A DNA stretch of 64,000 bases from Artocarpus heterophyllus (GCA_025403435.1 CM046347.1:27678183-27742182); one strand, 5' to 3'; counted from the first letter of the stretch, positions 12,225 to 23,533 are shown. Notes: generated by a model from the letters alone, not told the origin. Made by a program: numbers and translations.

Positions 12225-12237
12225 GGCTCTAACACCA
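12225..12237 (-). other. COP-1 primer binding site (tRNA-iMet type)
   Basis: The minus strand reads TGGTGTTAGAGCC next to the 5' LTR, two changes from the canonical TGGTATCAGAGCC seen in COP-2. Confidence 0.85.
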
Positions 12238-12630
12238 ATTGTTGAAAAAGAGTGCGCAGTGAAATTTTAAAAATTTTATATCAGAGCAATTTCTAAAACA
12301 CAAGGTTTGACATGCTGTATATATAAATTAACAAGATCTTACTAACCTTTGTGTATCGAAGAACCTCTGTAATCTGTGAAGAGAAATAACGTTCCAGAAG
12401 AGCCTCAACCAACTGGTCTTCTTTGCTATTCTCTATCCACGACTGGAGTGAGTGTGGGCTCACACGTACAACTTTTCCACCGGTGATTCTCCTTCCAACC
12501 AATCGAGAGAACCTAAAGCAAGTGTTCGTGATTTGTGAACAAAAGCTCTGAGGGAGTTTGCAGATTCTCAGTAGCAGAGTATCACTCTTAATCTCTCAAT
12601 TGATCTAAGTAACTTCTGAGAATCACTCCC

Positions 12631-12640
12631 TATTTATAGA
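12631..12640 (-). promoter_or_regulatory. TATA box of COP-1 5' LTR
   Basis: The minus strand reads TCTATAAATA followed by GGGAG. The same box is kept in the 3' LTR (4921-4930), COP-2 3' LTR (43735-43744) and COP-3 LTR (60197-60204). Confidence 0.65.
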
Positions 12641-12752
12641 GGTTGGTCCTAGGGTCAGTCTTTATCAGATTAAGCCTCAAAACTCAGATCAGAATCAAAT
12701 TCAGATCAATATCTGATAAGATCTGCATGAAAACACGTGATTCTATCCTTCC

Positions 12753-12840
12753 CTGATCGATAGACCGAACCACCTGATCGGCAGGCCGAACAGGTCCCAT
12801 CGGTCGGCCGAACATGTCCATCGGTAGGCCGAACTACCGA
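12753..12840. repeat. GC-rich TCGGCAGGCCGA-type motif cluster, COP-1 5' LTR
   Basis: Five copies lie 115-210 bp upstream of the TATA box, with ATCGGCAGGCCGAAC the clearest. Position and spacing match the clusters in the other copia LTRs. Confidence 0.85.
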
Positions 12841-14270
12841 ATAAAAAATCTCCAGCGAATCTTTTATTTTCCACCTGAGATTCTATAGGATAAATCTCAG
12901 TTTGAATTCAAATAACCCAATAGAGAAGTTATCTGATCAAAACAACTTTATTTAGATAATCTCTAAGAAAATAAATGAATTCCCAATAATTCTACAAGTT
13001 TATCTTGATCTAATTTATCCAAAATTAAATCAATCGATAAACTGACAAGAATTATTCGATCCAATAATTTAACAAGTTTATATTGAATTAATTTTATCAC
13101 AAAATTAATTCACCCTATAAACAGACATAAATTATTTAATTCTTCCAAATTTTAACCAATCTGATAAATTCAACATGAGTCACCAATTATTAGAAAAGCA
13201 CGTCATGTGGTTATAGGATGTTGTGAGCTAGCAAAGGGGACCAAATGGACCTATATAGTTCAAGCTCCTGGTAATTATGAAACCCAATATCTCAAATATA
13301 CATTTCATAATTATCAACTCCAACGCTACTCCACTAAAAGCTTGGAGCTGCACTCTCAAACTATATAGAATTACGAAGCTCGTATAGCTAAGTCTCGATG
13401 ACATATCATAGTGTATCGTATCCCTATATGATAATCCATAATCAGCTTAAGGACAAGTTCTGTCTTACCTTCCCGATTATTTTTATCTTACGTTCCATTA
13501 TCTCACCATCAGAAAACTTACTATCCAAAGATAGTATACCATTCGGTTATACCTATGTATCCAAATAGTTGAGCGCTCTAGTTTTCCAATTACAGGACAA
13601 CGCATATAAGAGGATATCATTACTCCTAAAGAGGAGCTATGGATTCCATATCTATGAATAACAAGTCTACACCATCAAGAGTCATGCCTCCAACGTACCG
13701 GCATGCATACCACTATTGACATATGGGTGTCACCCTTTGGTACATCAAAAGACATAAGTCAAGACAATGGGCCCACTATTCATCTCAAGATTAAGATACA
13801 ATACAAATGATTATCTAAAGTGAATCGATTTGTTGAGACAGAATTATTAATCCAAATCAATTCACTTTATGTCCTGATCCAACACATTGTCACCTATGAC
13901 AACATGCCAATGTTTCTATTCACGGAGTCCACCTCCGATGGTCAAGACAAACCATCTCCCTAAAGGGATGTAGACAACATAACAATCTTTGCTTGAATAA
14001 AGTGCCCAACTTTATTCCCTCGATTGCGGATCGTATGATTTAGACCATCACCATAAGAATCGTGTCTTTCGCATAATCCGTCTATCATATGCCCAATTCT
14101 TAAGGTTTAAACCGATAGTCTCAGATTATTGTTTGCTTAACATACATTCATCAAATATGAACGTAAAGAGGACAAGATTTGGTATATACATAATGAATAA
14201 ATTCTTTATTGACAAAAATGTCTCCAAAAACTTATTACATTTTTACTCCTTAGGGCATACATGTCTAACA

Positions 14271-14275
14271 TTTTG
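14271..14275. repeat. COP-1 target site duplication, right copy (TTTTG)
   Basis: Perfect match to 4524-4528. Confidence 0.9.
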
Positions 14276-14460
14276 TCCTCCCTATTTGCAGACGTAATAC
14301 CTTTTGACTTGCAACTACGTTCACAATTTTGACAAGAACACTTAGGACACTTTGATTCCATATGACATGCTCTTCTTTTCCTAGCATACAAACTTTTACC
14401 TATCCTAGGCAAACTAACATTATTTATATCACTAGAATGAACAAGACCTTCTATGTACAT
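14276..14460 (-). pseudogene. Cys-rich ORF of unknown function, split by COP-1
   Basis: From an ATG at 14460 the minus strand is open to the COP-1 insertion and rejoins 4474-4528, for about 80 codons in total. It has a basic stretch (ARKRRA) followed by a cluster of five Cys (CPKCSCQNCERSC, about residues 38-50), suggestive of a small metal-binding or nucleic-acid-binding protein. The open frame extends upstream of the ATG past 14500. A second ATG near 14590, after a CT-rich leader-like stretch, starts a different frame that stops after 16 codons. I do not recognise the family. It lies in ATH-1 sense orientation upstream of the LOG-like copy. Confidence 0.45.
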
Positions 14461-14790
14461 TTTTACATTGTTTGGAAGTTTAAAAGCAAGAAAGGACCTA
14501 AAGGCGAGTGATTTGAGTTTTATACTTCTTTCTAATTTCTTTCTATGAAAGGGAAGAAAAGTATTTCTTCAGGTGATCATATTTTGGATCCATGATTTGA
14601 GAGAGAAAGAAATTCTTGAGAGTGAATTGAGAGTTTTGAGAGAGATATGAGTGTTTTAAGTGGATCTAGGAGCTTTTAGGAGGATATTGAAAAGATTTTG
14701 TAAGATTAAGAGAGAAAAATTGAAGAAATTTTTAGAGGAAGTGTTTAAAGATCGAAGAACTTTGAAGGTTTTCTAGAAATTTTTAATGAA
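14461..14790 (-). other. Junction region between ATH-1 and COP-B
   Basis: The minus strand is CT-rich (14580-14760), like a transcribed leader, and then reaches the Cys-rich ORF. No gene was identified. The exact point where copia-type leader sequence takes over lies somewhere between about 14580 and 14860. Confidence 0.4.
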
Positions 14791-15156
14791 AGATTTGAAG
14801 ATAATAAATTACATAGAAAATCTTAATCATTTCCAATTAACATAATTCTAAGAAAGCAAATAAATTCTAAGCGGTGATGATAGACCACACCCTATTATAA
14901 TTACAACACCATAGATAAATCCTAGATACAAATTTTTGAATCTCTAAGGAACTATAACTGGCAATAATTAAAATTAACAAATATGGATAATTACCATTCA
15001 CCATAAATTTCATGATAACAAAATTAATATTAAAATCCTACACATATTATTTTCAGATATAGAAACCCTAGAGTCCCAATCTCTAAAATATCAATTCAAT
15101 GCGTATGAAAGACTAATTAGATCACTAATTTATGTTTATAGCATAATCATGAGTCC

Positions 15157-15169
15157 TTTATAATACCAA
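15157..15169 (-). other. COP-B degenerate primer binding site
   Basis: The minus strand reads TGGTATTATAAAG beside the LTR, a decayed form of TGGTATCAGAGCC. Confidence 0.55.
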
Positions 15170-15170
15170 T

Positions 15171-17062
15171 TGTTGGAAATATTGATTTAGTGACACAACA
15201 ACAACTTAAAAAATTTTCTAATCACCTAGAAATGTACTCATGTTGCTATAAACAATAAATAGAACTCTAATTAAACATACATGTTGATAAACCAGAAGTA
15301 ACATGCCTGCCTAAAAAATCTCAACTTTCAGGTCTTCATTGCTTTGTCTCTTCCTTCTAGTTGTAGTCTATGTGGGCACAACTTAATACAAAACTCACCA
15401 CAGATTCTCCACTAATTTTTTCTCACTCTAAAAGATGTACCAAAGCACTCTTTTCTGGCTTAGAATAAATGAGGAGGAGAGACATCTATTTATAAAGTTT
15501 ATATGAGGAGGTAAAATTCTATCTAGATTAAGAGAAGATTTTCTCTCTCCTCCTTTAGTTCCACATGCCAATCACAATGATTTCCCTATCACTATCCACG
15601 CCTATCACAGTCAGAGGAAGATTCAAATCTTAGCCGCTCACAATGTAGGATTATGTGATTATTTGCATCATCCAAGATAATTTCCATTCAAAAATTCTAT
15701 TTAAATTAGATTTCAACTATTCTAAATTATTATCTAATTAAAATAATTATGAATAATTATCCTTTATTCAAATTCATATACAATTAGGATTTAAATTAAT
15801 TATTCAAATAATTAACTATCACAAAGTCCTAATAATTAAATTTGAATAAATATATCTTCAAATCAATTAATTAATTAACTAATTTCTAGATAATCCCCTA
15901 TAGAAGATGCCACAATCTAGTAGGACTGTCCCAGGCACCACATATAGTCTAACTGGGCTATTGGGGTTGCAGATTGATAGGACTAGTAACCTATCTAGCA
16001 TACCTCACATATTACCTATAGTAAACCACATTCTAAACAACTAGTCAAGGAATTTGTGAGCTAGCATTGAGACCCAATGAACATATATAATCAAGCTCTA
16101 ATTAAAATAGATAAATTAATCCCTGATTAATTATCTATTTAATTATTAACTTTGGTGTCACTCAACTAAAGAACCAAGCTACACTCTTGCTAATATATCG
16201 TATTATGAGACTTTATTTCTTAGTCTTATCTATGATCGCTCATGCATATATGTATCCCATAGATTATCCATAATCAGATGAAGGACTTAGTTTCATTTAC
16301 CTTTCAATCATTTTATCTCAAAGTTCCATTATTTCACGTATTTGGAAAATTCCATTTATAACAAATACAAATGGAAAATCATCTGGCTACCACAAGTATC
16401 TAGATGACTAAGGCCTTGTTTTTTTCCAAATTCCTGAATAATGCCTTTGTGAGGATAATATCAACTCTTTGTTAGAGAGCTATGCATTCCCTGTTTGTGG
16501 ATTATGCTTTCATTGATCAAAAGATACAAGTTATAAACATAGAGTCATGAATCCACTTTTGGATTAAGACTACACGCATATGATTGTCAAAGTGAATTGA
16601 TTTAAGATAAATGGAAATTATTATTAAATCAATTACACTTTAGGTCCAGACTGGTGTGCGACCACCATTAGGTCTATCACACCAATGTGCTCTACCATAG
16701 AGTAAATCTGTTCTAACAACCAAGATAAACTGTCTCCCAAATTGGACATAGATCTCCCATTGCAGTCTTGCCATGTATAGAGTGCATAGCTAAATATATA
16801 GATTGCAGACCTTATAATTTAGACTATTTCTCTTAGTCTCGTATCTATACCACATATAAACTCCCTCTATTCTCGATCCTAAGATCTGGTTATAATAGTC
16901 ATGGAACACATGTTTACTTAAATGCTTAAACATAATAATGATAGCAATATGTGGACAATTATTAACACATGAAATATTCACATTATTACTTATTTATTTA
17001 TTTAACCAAAATGTCATTAATTACAAATAAAGAATTTGTTCCTTAGGGCACCGATCTTAACA
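15171..17062 (-). repeat. COP-B 5' LTR (1,892 bp)
   Basis: It begins TGTTGG at 15171 and ends CTTAACA at 17062, after a CCTTAGGGCA stretch shared with the COP-1 LTR. The part 16070-16560 is recognisably related to the COP-1 region 5520-5960 (GTGAGCTAGC, TATCCATAATCAG, CCATTAT). The motif cluster of the other copia LTRs is not evident here. Confidence 0.7.
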
Positions 17063-17089
17063 TTTCTAACATTCTTACTACTCTCATCA

Positions 17090-17983
17090 AAGATATGCAA
17101 AAGCATTGAGTTTTCTATGATTGCTTTTTAACTCTTTCATTCCTTCACCTTGGAAACAGGACATGATCTTACTATCTAATCCTAGCCATGGCCCATGCAC
17201 CAAACTGCTTTTCCAACATCAGGATTGACCATAGTAGTCACTTTTCCATAGAATTTCCCACCATGCCTTATAATGCCACAACTAAAGCACAAAAAAGAGA
17301 GTTTTTCATATTTAAATTGGATCAAAATCTTGTTTCAAGAAAAACTTAGTTGGAAATGTCTGTGAAACCACAACAGCAGCTCTTATCCTTAGAAAACCTT
17401 GTCTAATTGACTCTTCTTTAGGTTACTTTTTTGTCTCTACCACAGAGCCAATCTTGATAGCAATTCTCTTAGCATTAGAAGTAGAAAGAAAAGAAGGAGG
17501 TAAGGAATATACTCTTACCTAAAAGATAGAGGAATTGAAGTCAATCTCAGGCCACGTTCGATCCGGGAAAAGTTCTCAAATGTTGAGGAAAGCAATACTG
17601 ATGACCCATGGACAACGCTTAAGAACCCTTTTACAAACTTCCTCTAATGTGAACCATAACCCATAAATGGAATGGGCCATTTCTTGCTTATGCCATAGGT
17701 TAGGTAAGTTCTAGACATGTTCTAGTACACTTTTAAATAGACCCTTGGAGCAAAACTTGTCACCAAAAAATTTGCCAATCATGGTAGTCTTGAGAATAGA
17801 CCTTGTGTCCTCATCTTCCACCACAAGATCTAGACACATATTGTCCAAATTCACATCCACAAGAGCCTCTTCTTTGTGCCCTTTAGACACAGGCCGATTA
17901 CCTTTAACTGGAGGTTCCATCAAAGAACAACGATGGCCCAAAAAAGCAGGCAGAGAGAAAACACTACAGGACAAAACAAACAC
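17090..17983 (-). pseudogene. LINE ORF1 fragment (DUF4283 and CCHC zinc finger)
   Basis: The minus strand encodes the gag-like first protein of plant L1-type LINEs, an RNA-binding component of the retrotransposition complex. An open frame at 17711-17983 carries the DUF4283-like part (MIGKFFGDKFCSKGLFKSV). Switching frames afterwards gives ISIAFLNIREL, RVYSLPPSFLS and finally a zinc-finger segment with CFSCGIIRHGG, resembling the zf-CCHC_4 class, which normally continues with a last Cys missing here. Several frameshifts and stops are present. ORF2 (endonuclease and RT) is absent; COP-B LTR sequence begins at 17062. The likely Met of the conserved part is MEPPVKG at 17920. Confidence 0.7.
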
Positions 17984-18326
17984 CTAGAAAGCAAAGCCAA
18001 AAAAACTTTAGAAGAGGCAAAAGGGAGCACTAGAGGTAAGCTATAGCTAGAAATAGAAAGAGGGGAAAACCATAATAGAGCATTCATCATAGTGAAGGAC
18101 CATCAATAGTACTACTTGATTAAATCCAACACATTGTTATAACATGTTGTACATGGAGCAAATGACCCTGCTTTAACATAAATATTGCCATTTTTTAACA
18201 TTTTATAAAATTTAAGTACCACTAGTTCTACTAATATCAATATTCGCATTTTGTAATTCTAACATAAAAATAAGCATAAAGTTCCTTTGACATGAGTCAA
18301 GATTTTATTATTAAGGGTTATCGAAA
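17984..18326. other. LINE 5' flank and unassigned sequence
   Basis: 17984-18060 is A/G-rich on the plus strand and may be the LINE 5' UTR. From 18061 to 18326 I see nothing beyond AT-rich sequence. Confidence 0.4.
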
Positions 18327-18341
18327 GACTACTAGAAATTG
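18327..18341 (+). repeat. Candidate CACTA terminal inverted repeat
   Basis: GACTACTAGAAATTG resembles the plant CACTA terminus CACTACTAGAAAT. The partner end is not visible, so it rests on motif and position only. Confidence 0.5.
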
Positions 18342-18529
18342 TCACTTACACAACACACATTAGACAACAGTTTTCTAGGAAATAATTCTCATAAATCATG
18401 CGGCATTTATTGCAATAAATGTCACATACTTTATATGATGATTTTTGAGAAATCGTCCTCTAATATGTTTTAACTATTGCACCCTTTCGAAAATCAAAAT
18501 TTAACTCTCCCAGTGCCTCTTTCTCTTAG

Positions 18530-18780
18530 ATTCCAACATCCCTCTCTCGCAGTGTCGCCATTGTCATAACCTTTCCCTCTTTCTCTTTCTTCGAGAGTCG
18601 ATGTCATCCTCCCTCTCTCAAAGTGCTACCATCATCATCCCTCTCTCTCTTTGAGTGACGTCGTCCTCCCCCTTTCTTTATCTCTTCGAGTGTCATGTGC
18701 CATCGTCCTCCCTCTCTCTCTTCAAGTGCCATCGTCTTCCTCCCTCTCTTTCTCGTCATCTACTTTGCCTCTCTATAGTT
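18530..18780 (+). repeat. CT-rich degenerate minisatellite
   Basis: About five or six imperfect units each combine a CCTCCCTCTCTCTCTT-like run with a CGAGTGTCAT-like run. They lie in the subterminal region of the CACTA element, where repeats bound by the element's own proteins are usual. Confidence 0.5.
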
Positions 18781-18841
18781 GTCACTGTCCTTTTGTTGCC
18801 ACCCGTCACCTCTATAGCTATCACCATCAATTGGTAATTAT

Positions 18842-19528
18842 CAGTTCATTTTGTATTGATTTGTGATTTGTTTTCTATTTAATGTTATTTATTTTATAGA
18901 TTTTGCATTAAATTTGTTTATTTAGTGATTTGGGTTTTATATTTAGGATTTGTGATAAGAATTGTTGCTTAGGGAATTGCTTAAGGTTTGTAAATTATGT
19001 ATGTTAGTTTTATCTCTATGTTAATTAATTAAGGTTGTTAGTTTTAATTTTTGTGTTAGTCTTAGTTTTAGTTTTATATTTTCTTGTATTGAGAGTTTTG
19101 GTTGATTTTAGGTATGTTAGTTTTAGGTTTATTTTCGTTATGTTTAGTTTGTTGCATTGAGAGTTTTGGTTGAACTTGATAATATGGATATGTTAGTTTT
19201 AGGTTCATTTTTGTTATGTTTAGTTTGTTGATAATATGAATATTTTGTTAACTTGATAAATATGTAAGTTTTGGGTTTAATTTATGTTTCACAAATTGAT
19301 TATTTGAAATTAGTTAGAAATTATTTGTATAATTTTTAATTGTGAATTTGAAATTGAATGACTATTTTATGTCTATTAGTTTTAGTTTTTTTTTTTATTA
19401 TTTAGTTAATTGGATTTAGTATATGTTTTGCAATTGAATTTGTACTGGAAATTGTTTAAATTAGTTATAAATTTGTTATGACATAGAGTGAACTTTGCTT
19501 TAATTTTGTAGCAACAAATAAGAAATTG
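18842..19528 (+). other. CAC-1 non-coding region upstream of transposase
   Basis: T-rich sequence with repeated TTAGTTTTAG-like words; no coding frame. Confidence 0.5.
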
Positions 19529-21620
19529 ATGTATGCTCATAGGATGGGTGATGAATATGAGAAAGTGGTTAAGGATTTTGTGGCTTTTGCGAAGGTTAAT
19601 GTGAAAGGGAGTATGATTCGTTGTCCTTGTGGCAACATTAGAAGACTAACATATGATGATGTTAGGTTTCATTTACATTGATATGGAACTTATCAGACTT
19701 ATCAAGAATGGATATGGCATGGTGAGCAAGTGTTGACTTCATTACTGGCAGTAAGGGGGAATATCCATGTAATTTATATTGATGAGGATGATGCTCGTAG
19801 TAACATGGTCGACATTATGAATGATATGGAAGAAGACTTCATGCATCTATCGGAGTTACTTGAGAAAATGATGGAAGATAGGAAGACACCATTGTATAAC
19901 GGGTGTTTGAAATATACCAAACTATCTGGTTTGATTAGATTATAGAAATTGATGGCAGCGGGTGGGTGGTCCAATTCAAGTTTAATGGGACTTAATATTT
20001 TTACATGATATATTTCTAGATAATAATATAGTGCCAATAAGTATGTATGAGGCAAAGAAGACATTGAGACTCTAGAAATGGAGTACAAGAAGATATATGC
20101 TTGCCTGAATGATTGTGTGCTATACCGAAAAGAGTGTGAAGACTTAGATGAATGCCCGGTGTGTAGTCTCAATGGAAGAAAGCTAAGAAATCATTGAAGG
20201 GACGAAAAAGTGTACTGGCTAAGGTGTTATGGTACATTCCATTGAAGCTGCACTTGAAGCTATTGTTTTGCTATGCTAATCATGCAAAGGATTTGGAACC
20301 ATGATTAGAGGATTGTTGATGCATGTTGAGACATCCGGGCGATACACCACAAGGGAAGACATTTGATATGAAGAATCTAGATTTTAGTGCAAAACCAAGG
20401 AATCATTGTCTTGCTTTATCTATAGATGGAATGAATCCCCATAGTAACTAAAACATCAAGCATAGTTTTGGCTAGTCATTCTTGTCCACTATAATCTTCT
20501 ACCAGATTTGTACATGAAGCAAAAGTTCTTAATGTTAACTTTGTTGATCTCTAGACCTAACCAATTGAGAATGACATTGATGTTTACTTGGCACCATTAA
20601 TTGGTGAGGTGAAGAGATTGTGGGAAATTAATAAACAAGTCCAAGATGCTTTCTTGAAGGAGACCTTCACACTCAGAGCAATGTTGATGTAGACTATTAA
20701 TGACTTTCTAGCATATGGAAACCTATCCGATACTCGATTAAGAGTTTAATAGACTATCCTATTAACATGACAGAGACATCTTCATTTTTGTTGAGGGATG
20801 GTAACAAGACAGTTTACGATGGCTATGGAAGGTTTTTACCTATGAACCATCCATATTGTAGACACAAGAAAGTATTTAATGGCAAGACTAAAGAAAGACG
20901 ACCTCCTAGACCATTGATAGGTCACCAAGTGTTTGAGATGATGAGGAATATCAAAGTGGTTTTTGGGAAGTCAAAAATTAAGAAGAATGCACCAGAGGGA
21001 GAAGGAACCTTAATAAAGAATTCAATTTTCTTTCAACTTCCATACTGGGGTATTCTTTTCATTCGCTACTGTTTAGATGTCATGCACATTGAGGAGAATG
21101 TTTATGAATCGATAGTGGGTATGTTGCTTGACATTCCTAACAAAACTAAAGACAATCTCGACACACGGTTGGATCTTGTCAAAATGAATATAAGAGGTGA
21201 TTTGGCTTCCAAGAAAAAGGGCACCCTGACTTACTTGCCTCCGACAAAGTATATCTTATCAACACAAGAAAAGAAAAAGTTTTGTGAATGGCTTGCTTCA
21301 GTCAAAGTTCTAGAAGGTATTCTTCAAACTTAAAAAACTTGATGTCAATGAAGGACTTCAAGCTTGTTAGCATGAAGACGCATGATTGTCACACTTTGAT
21401 GTAACAATTGTTGCCACTTGTGTTGTGTGGAACTCTTCCATTAGAGGTGAGATATGCACTTACAAAGTTTTGTTTCTTCATCAACTCTATATGCTCCAAG
21501 GTGATGAATCCAACGAAGCTATATACAATATAAGCAGAGTTGGTGAAAACCTTATGTATGCTTGAGAAGTACTTTCACCATCATTTTTTGCATTATAATT
21601 CACTTAATGGTGCACTTAGT
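19529..21620 (+). pseudogene. CACTA transposase (TNP2-like) with DUF4218 region, decayed
   Basis: The ATG at 19529 begins a transposase-associated domain (VKGSMIRCPCGNIRR, then a Trp-to-stop change at about 19681). The TNP2 part follows in broken frames (YRKECEDLDECPVCSLNGRKLR, DVYLAPLIGEVKRLWE, INDFLAYGNLSDTR). The best open stretch is 20767-21333, covering YGRFLPMNHPYCRHKKVFNG, HQVFEMM and CLDVMHIEENVYESIVGML. DUF4218 follows (MKTHDCHTLM, MLEKYF). In active elements this protein cuts the termini for cut-and-paste transposition. At least ten stops or frameshifts make it non-functional. The DUF4218 C-terminal part is cut off by the ATH-2 LTR. Confidence 0.85.
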
Positions 21621-21646
21621 ATGTAAAGTTAGCCCTTGTGGGTCGA

Positions 21647-23527
21647 TGATGAGGCCATAAAAGTATACATTTTTTAAGGATAAAATCATTTAGTTATGCT
21701 TTTATTTCTCATTAAATCCCTTAATTAAGCATTTGTGTGTTAATTAGTATTTTAGCATGGTTGTGTGAAAATATGTTTAAAAATATGTTTTTATTATGTT
21801 TTAATGTTCAGTAATAGTTTTAGTAATTTTTATAATTATGTCTATATGATTTATAATTAATTAGTTTGAAAACACTTAAAACCGTAAAAATAATATTGCG
21901 TGATTTTATTTGAGTCTTAAAATATTTTTAAATAAGTTTTGAGTTTCTAATATGTTTTATTATATTTCTATTAATTTCTAAAAAATAATCCTAAGTCTTA
22001 AATAACATATCTATTAAGGTTTGTTAATTTTAGAAGTTTTTATCTATTTTTAGTAATTTTTGTGTGCTTTATTGTAAAATATTTATTTTTAGTTATTTTA
22101 AAATTTTTGTTTGTAAAATAATTAATTTTTGTTTGTTTATTTTATTTTAGGTTTGAAATCTGCAACAAAAAGGAAGAAAAATGACATGAAAATAGACAAA
22201 ATGGACTTCAAATGCTCAAGAAATAAAAAAATAAAAAAAAATAAAAAGGTGACATGTGGCAGCTCCAGAACGTGCCATTTCTATACCTCCTTTTGTTGCA
22301 GTACACTAGATTATGCAGCATATCTTGCACAATAAACACCTAATTCAGGCATGAAAAGAAAGGAAAAAAAAAGAACAAAAAAGGAAAATAAATAAATAAA
22401 TATGATACAAAAACGTGGGCTGCTGCAAATAATTATCCCAAAAAATTCTATATCTCTCAATTTGCATCATACTCATATTCAACCTAAAAATTTGCCAATA
22501 AAATAATTAAAATAATATAAACTAAATAAAAAATGTAAAAAATCTTGTAAATAGTAGATTTTCCTCTACTATAAATACCCTCTTCCCTTCAATGTAATTT
22601 ACACCATTCTTCTCTTCTTAGGTTAGCTTTCTTCTAAAATTTAGTTTTATATTTTTGTAAAATATTTTTAGTTTCTATGTTTTAAAATAATTATGCTTAA
22701 TAAAAATATGTGTGTTTCTACCATCAACATGACTTAAGGTAAATATTTTTAGTTTTTCAAAGTTTTCTAAGTTGTAACAAGTCCAAATCATTTTTAGCAA
22801 ACTTAAGATTTTCATATTAAATTTGCTAAAATTATTACAAAATTAAGTTTTGATTTATCATAGACATAGTCTAGCATGGATAATGCTTAGGAACACTTTG
22901 ATTATTCGTAGATAGAGAATGACATGATAAATGCTTAACTGTAAATTTTGTTAGTAATTTTAGTAAGTTAATTTAAAAACATACATATTTACTAAAATGA
23001 GTTTTTGATGCATTATAGACATGAATTGGCACATTAAATGCTTAGTAACTCTAAATTTATTGTAGACAAAGGATAGCATATTACATACTTCAACCATTTT
23101 AATAAATAATTTTAGAAAAACTAAAACATATTTAAAGTAATTGCCAGAATGAACCTATAATCCTTAGTGTTTATTAAAATTATTGTTTCTTCTAAATTAA
23201 TTTGCACTTATTGTTAAAGTTTCATCTTCTATTTAGTTGCACCTATTAAAGTTCCATTTACCATTCAAATTTGAGTCATATTTCTTGTTGTTGAAATTTC
23301 AAAAATCCAAAAAAAAATCAAAAAATGGAAAAAGTAAAAAATTCGTAAATATTATAAATAAAATTAACTTTAATCCTCAAATTTTTTAGCTAAGAATAAT
23401 AGAACTAATATATTGGACATTTGCACTACCTTTTCCCTATGGAATTGACCTTGGAGTCACCAAGTTTTATTACTCGAATAACCTTATATTTGAGGTTATA
23501 TCAGACTTCTACTTTTAGACCCGAACA
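21647..23527 (+). repeat. ATH-2 5' LTR (1,881 bp)
   Basis: It starts TGATGAGGCCATAAAAG, related to the ATH-1 and ATH-3 LTR starts, and ends CCGAACA seven bases before the primer site. A TATA box lies at 22570-22577. The ORF at 22129-22335 is an A-rich non-coding stretch. The end is inferred from the primer site because no second LTR is present. Confidence 0.75.
22570..22577 (+). promoter_or_regulatory. TATA box of ATH-2 LTR
   Basis: TATAAATA followed by CCCTCTTCCC. It is the best match in the LTR and about 960 bp from its end. Confidence 0.55.
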
Positions 23528-23533
23528 AGTTTT

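Larger units (their letters stand above)
4529..14270 (-). mobile_element. COP-1: structurally complete Ty1/copia element
   Basis: Length is 9,742 bp on the minus strand. It has two LTRs of about 2 kb, a tRNA-iMet-type primer site, a 1.7-kb leader, gag-protease-integrase-RT-RNase H in copia order, a polypurine tract, and a perfect 5-bp TTTTG duplication. Coding parts carry many stops and frameshifts, so it is intact in structure but not in protein. COP-2 and COP-3 are close relatives. The GC-rich motif clusters in LTR and leader are described separately. Confidence 0.95.
12240..14270 (-). repeat. COP-1 5' LTR (2,031 bp)
   Basis: It pairs with 4529-6571 over its full length, with scattered substitutions and small indels. 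It is TG...CA on the minus strand, and the target duplication TTTTG follows at 14271. It carries a TATA box (12631-12640) and an upstream motif cluster. Confidence 0.93.
14791..17062 (-). mobile_element. COP-B: diverged copia relative, 5' LTR plus partial leader
   Basis: The LTR (15171-17062) and about 0.3-0.4 kb of leader resemble COP-1 in plan but are strongly diverged. The left part (gag onward) is absent. The start coordinate is approximate. Confidence 0.65.
18327..21646 (+). mobile_element. CAC-1: CACTA (En/Spm) DNA transposon, 5' part
   Basis: A CACTA-like terminus (GACTACTAGAAATTG, first base changed from C) at 18327 is followed by a subterminal repeat zone, a non-coding leader, and a broken TNP2/DUF4218 transposase gene. 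The element is interrupted at 21647 by the ATH-2 LTR. The remainder and the second terminus are not in the window. Confidence 0.75.

Noticed and set aside
14206..14275. C-terminal end of the Cys-rich ORF as it reads in the present sequence
   Set aside because: The last codons lie in the COP-1 LTR; the pre-insertion frame continues at 4528-4474 instead.
18651..18866. Two overlapping Ser/Leu-rich ORFs
   Set aside because: They translate the CT-rich minisatellite in the CACTA subterminal region; no conserved protein features.
19774..20172. 132-codon minus-strand ORF
   Set aside because: Antisense shadow of the CACTA transposase, which has clear family motifs on the plus strand.
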